From Flavipsychrobacter stenotrophus (GTDB taxonomy: Bacteria; Bacteroidota; Bacteroidia; Chitinophagales; Chitinophagaceae), in NCBI GenBank assembly GCA_947371715.1, contig CANBQQ010000245.1:1-5511 (forward strand): a DNA stretch of 5,511 nucleotides, in the 5' to 3' direction. Shown piece after piece: positions 5,481-5,511 of this stretch (position 1 is the first letter of the stretch; each line of letters starts with the position of its first letter). Under the pieces are notes generated by a model. The model saw only the letters and a program-made list of their open reading frames with translations, was not told the origin of the DNA and made no database searches. The translations under genes were made by a program, and so were the position numbers.

Positions 5481-5511
5481 AAATCTGAGTAATCTTTTAG
5501 AATCTGTGATT
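5473..5511. repeat. AATCTGTGA direct repeat running off the right edge
   Basis: AATCTGTGA occurs at 5473-5481 and again at 5501-5509, with the related AAATCTGAG between them. The first copy also forms the right arm of the cruciform. AATCTGTGAAATCTG-type sequences recur between genes in many bacteria (recalled, not searched). The array may continue beyond the window. Confidence 0.45.

Larger units (their letters stand above)
4527..5511. other. Gene-free, repeat-rich intergenic region
   Basis: No convincing gene is present across this 985-bp stretch. The open frames found here (up to 82 codons) run through repeats, start at weak codons, lack a promoter or domain-like composition, and show no signal peptide or family motif. 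From 4527 to about 4727 the DNA is AT-rich and unremarkable, with only near-matches to a -7 element (for example GATCTTTG at 4684-4691). From 4728 on it is dominated by hairpins, a tandem array, fragments resembling dispersed Bacteroidota repeats, and two long direct repeats, each listed separately. Confidence 0.75.

Overview
The window looks like chromosomal DNA from a member of the Bacteroidota, probably near Chitinophagales (the order is a guess). Three things point there. The large secreted protein ends in a type IX secretion (T9SS) type A sorting domain. Signal peptides have the usual Bacteroidota form, with a Gln after the cleavage site. Promoter-like sites match the Bacteroidota -7 consensus TAnnTTTG rather than an E. 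coli -10, and there are no clear Shine-Dalgarno sites.

Layout: (1) Positions 1-638, minus strand: the N-terminal 212 codons of a six-helix FUSC-type inner-membrane protein that runs off the left edge. (2) Positions 639-775: a divergent intergenic region with a promoter-like element for each side. (3) Positions 776-1258, plus: a short exported TlpA-like thioredoxin with a CVPC active site. (4) Positions 1328-1834, plus: a small exported protein of unknown function with a good -7 element just upstream. (5) Positions 1860-4478, plus: an 872-residue secreted protein with about nine Asp-box (BNR) repeats and a T9SS C-terminal domain, 25 bp after gene 4 and probably co-transcribed with it. (6) Positions 4500-4526: a strong intrinsic terminator. 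(7) Positions 4527-5511: almost 1 kb with no credible gene, filled with repeats. These include a 40-bp tandem GCGGAAAA array, two related AGGGGCT/AGCCC hairpins (one built on a perfect 20-bp palindrome inside a longer cruciform), and two copies about 103 bp long, 239 bp apart and roughly 89% identical, that carry TCGGGCAT/ATGCCCGA inverted arms.

All three plus-strand genes encode exported proteins: a periplasmic redox protein, an unknown small protein, and a large surface or extracellular propeller. The last two look like a unit. The thioredoxin may be merely adjacent, since gene 4 has its own promoter-like site. I see no defence system, mobile-element transposase, CRISPR array or RNA gene. 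The least explained part of the window is the repeat-rich right end.
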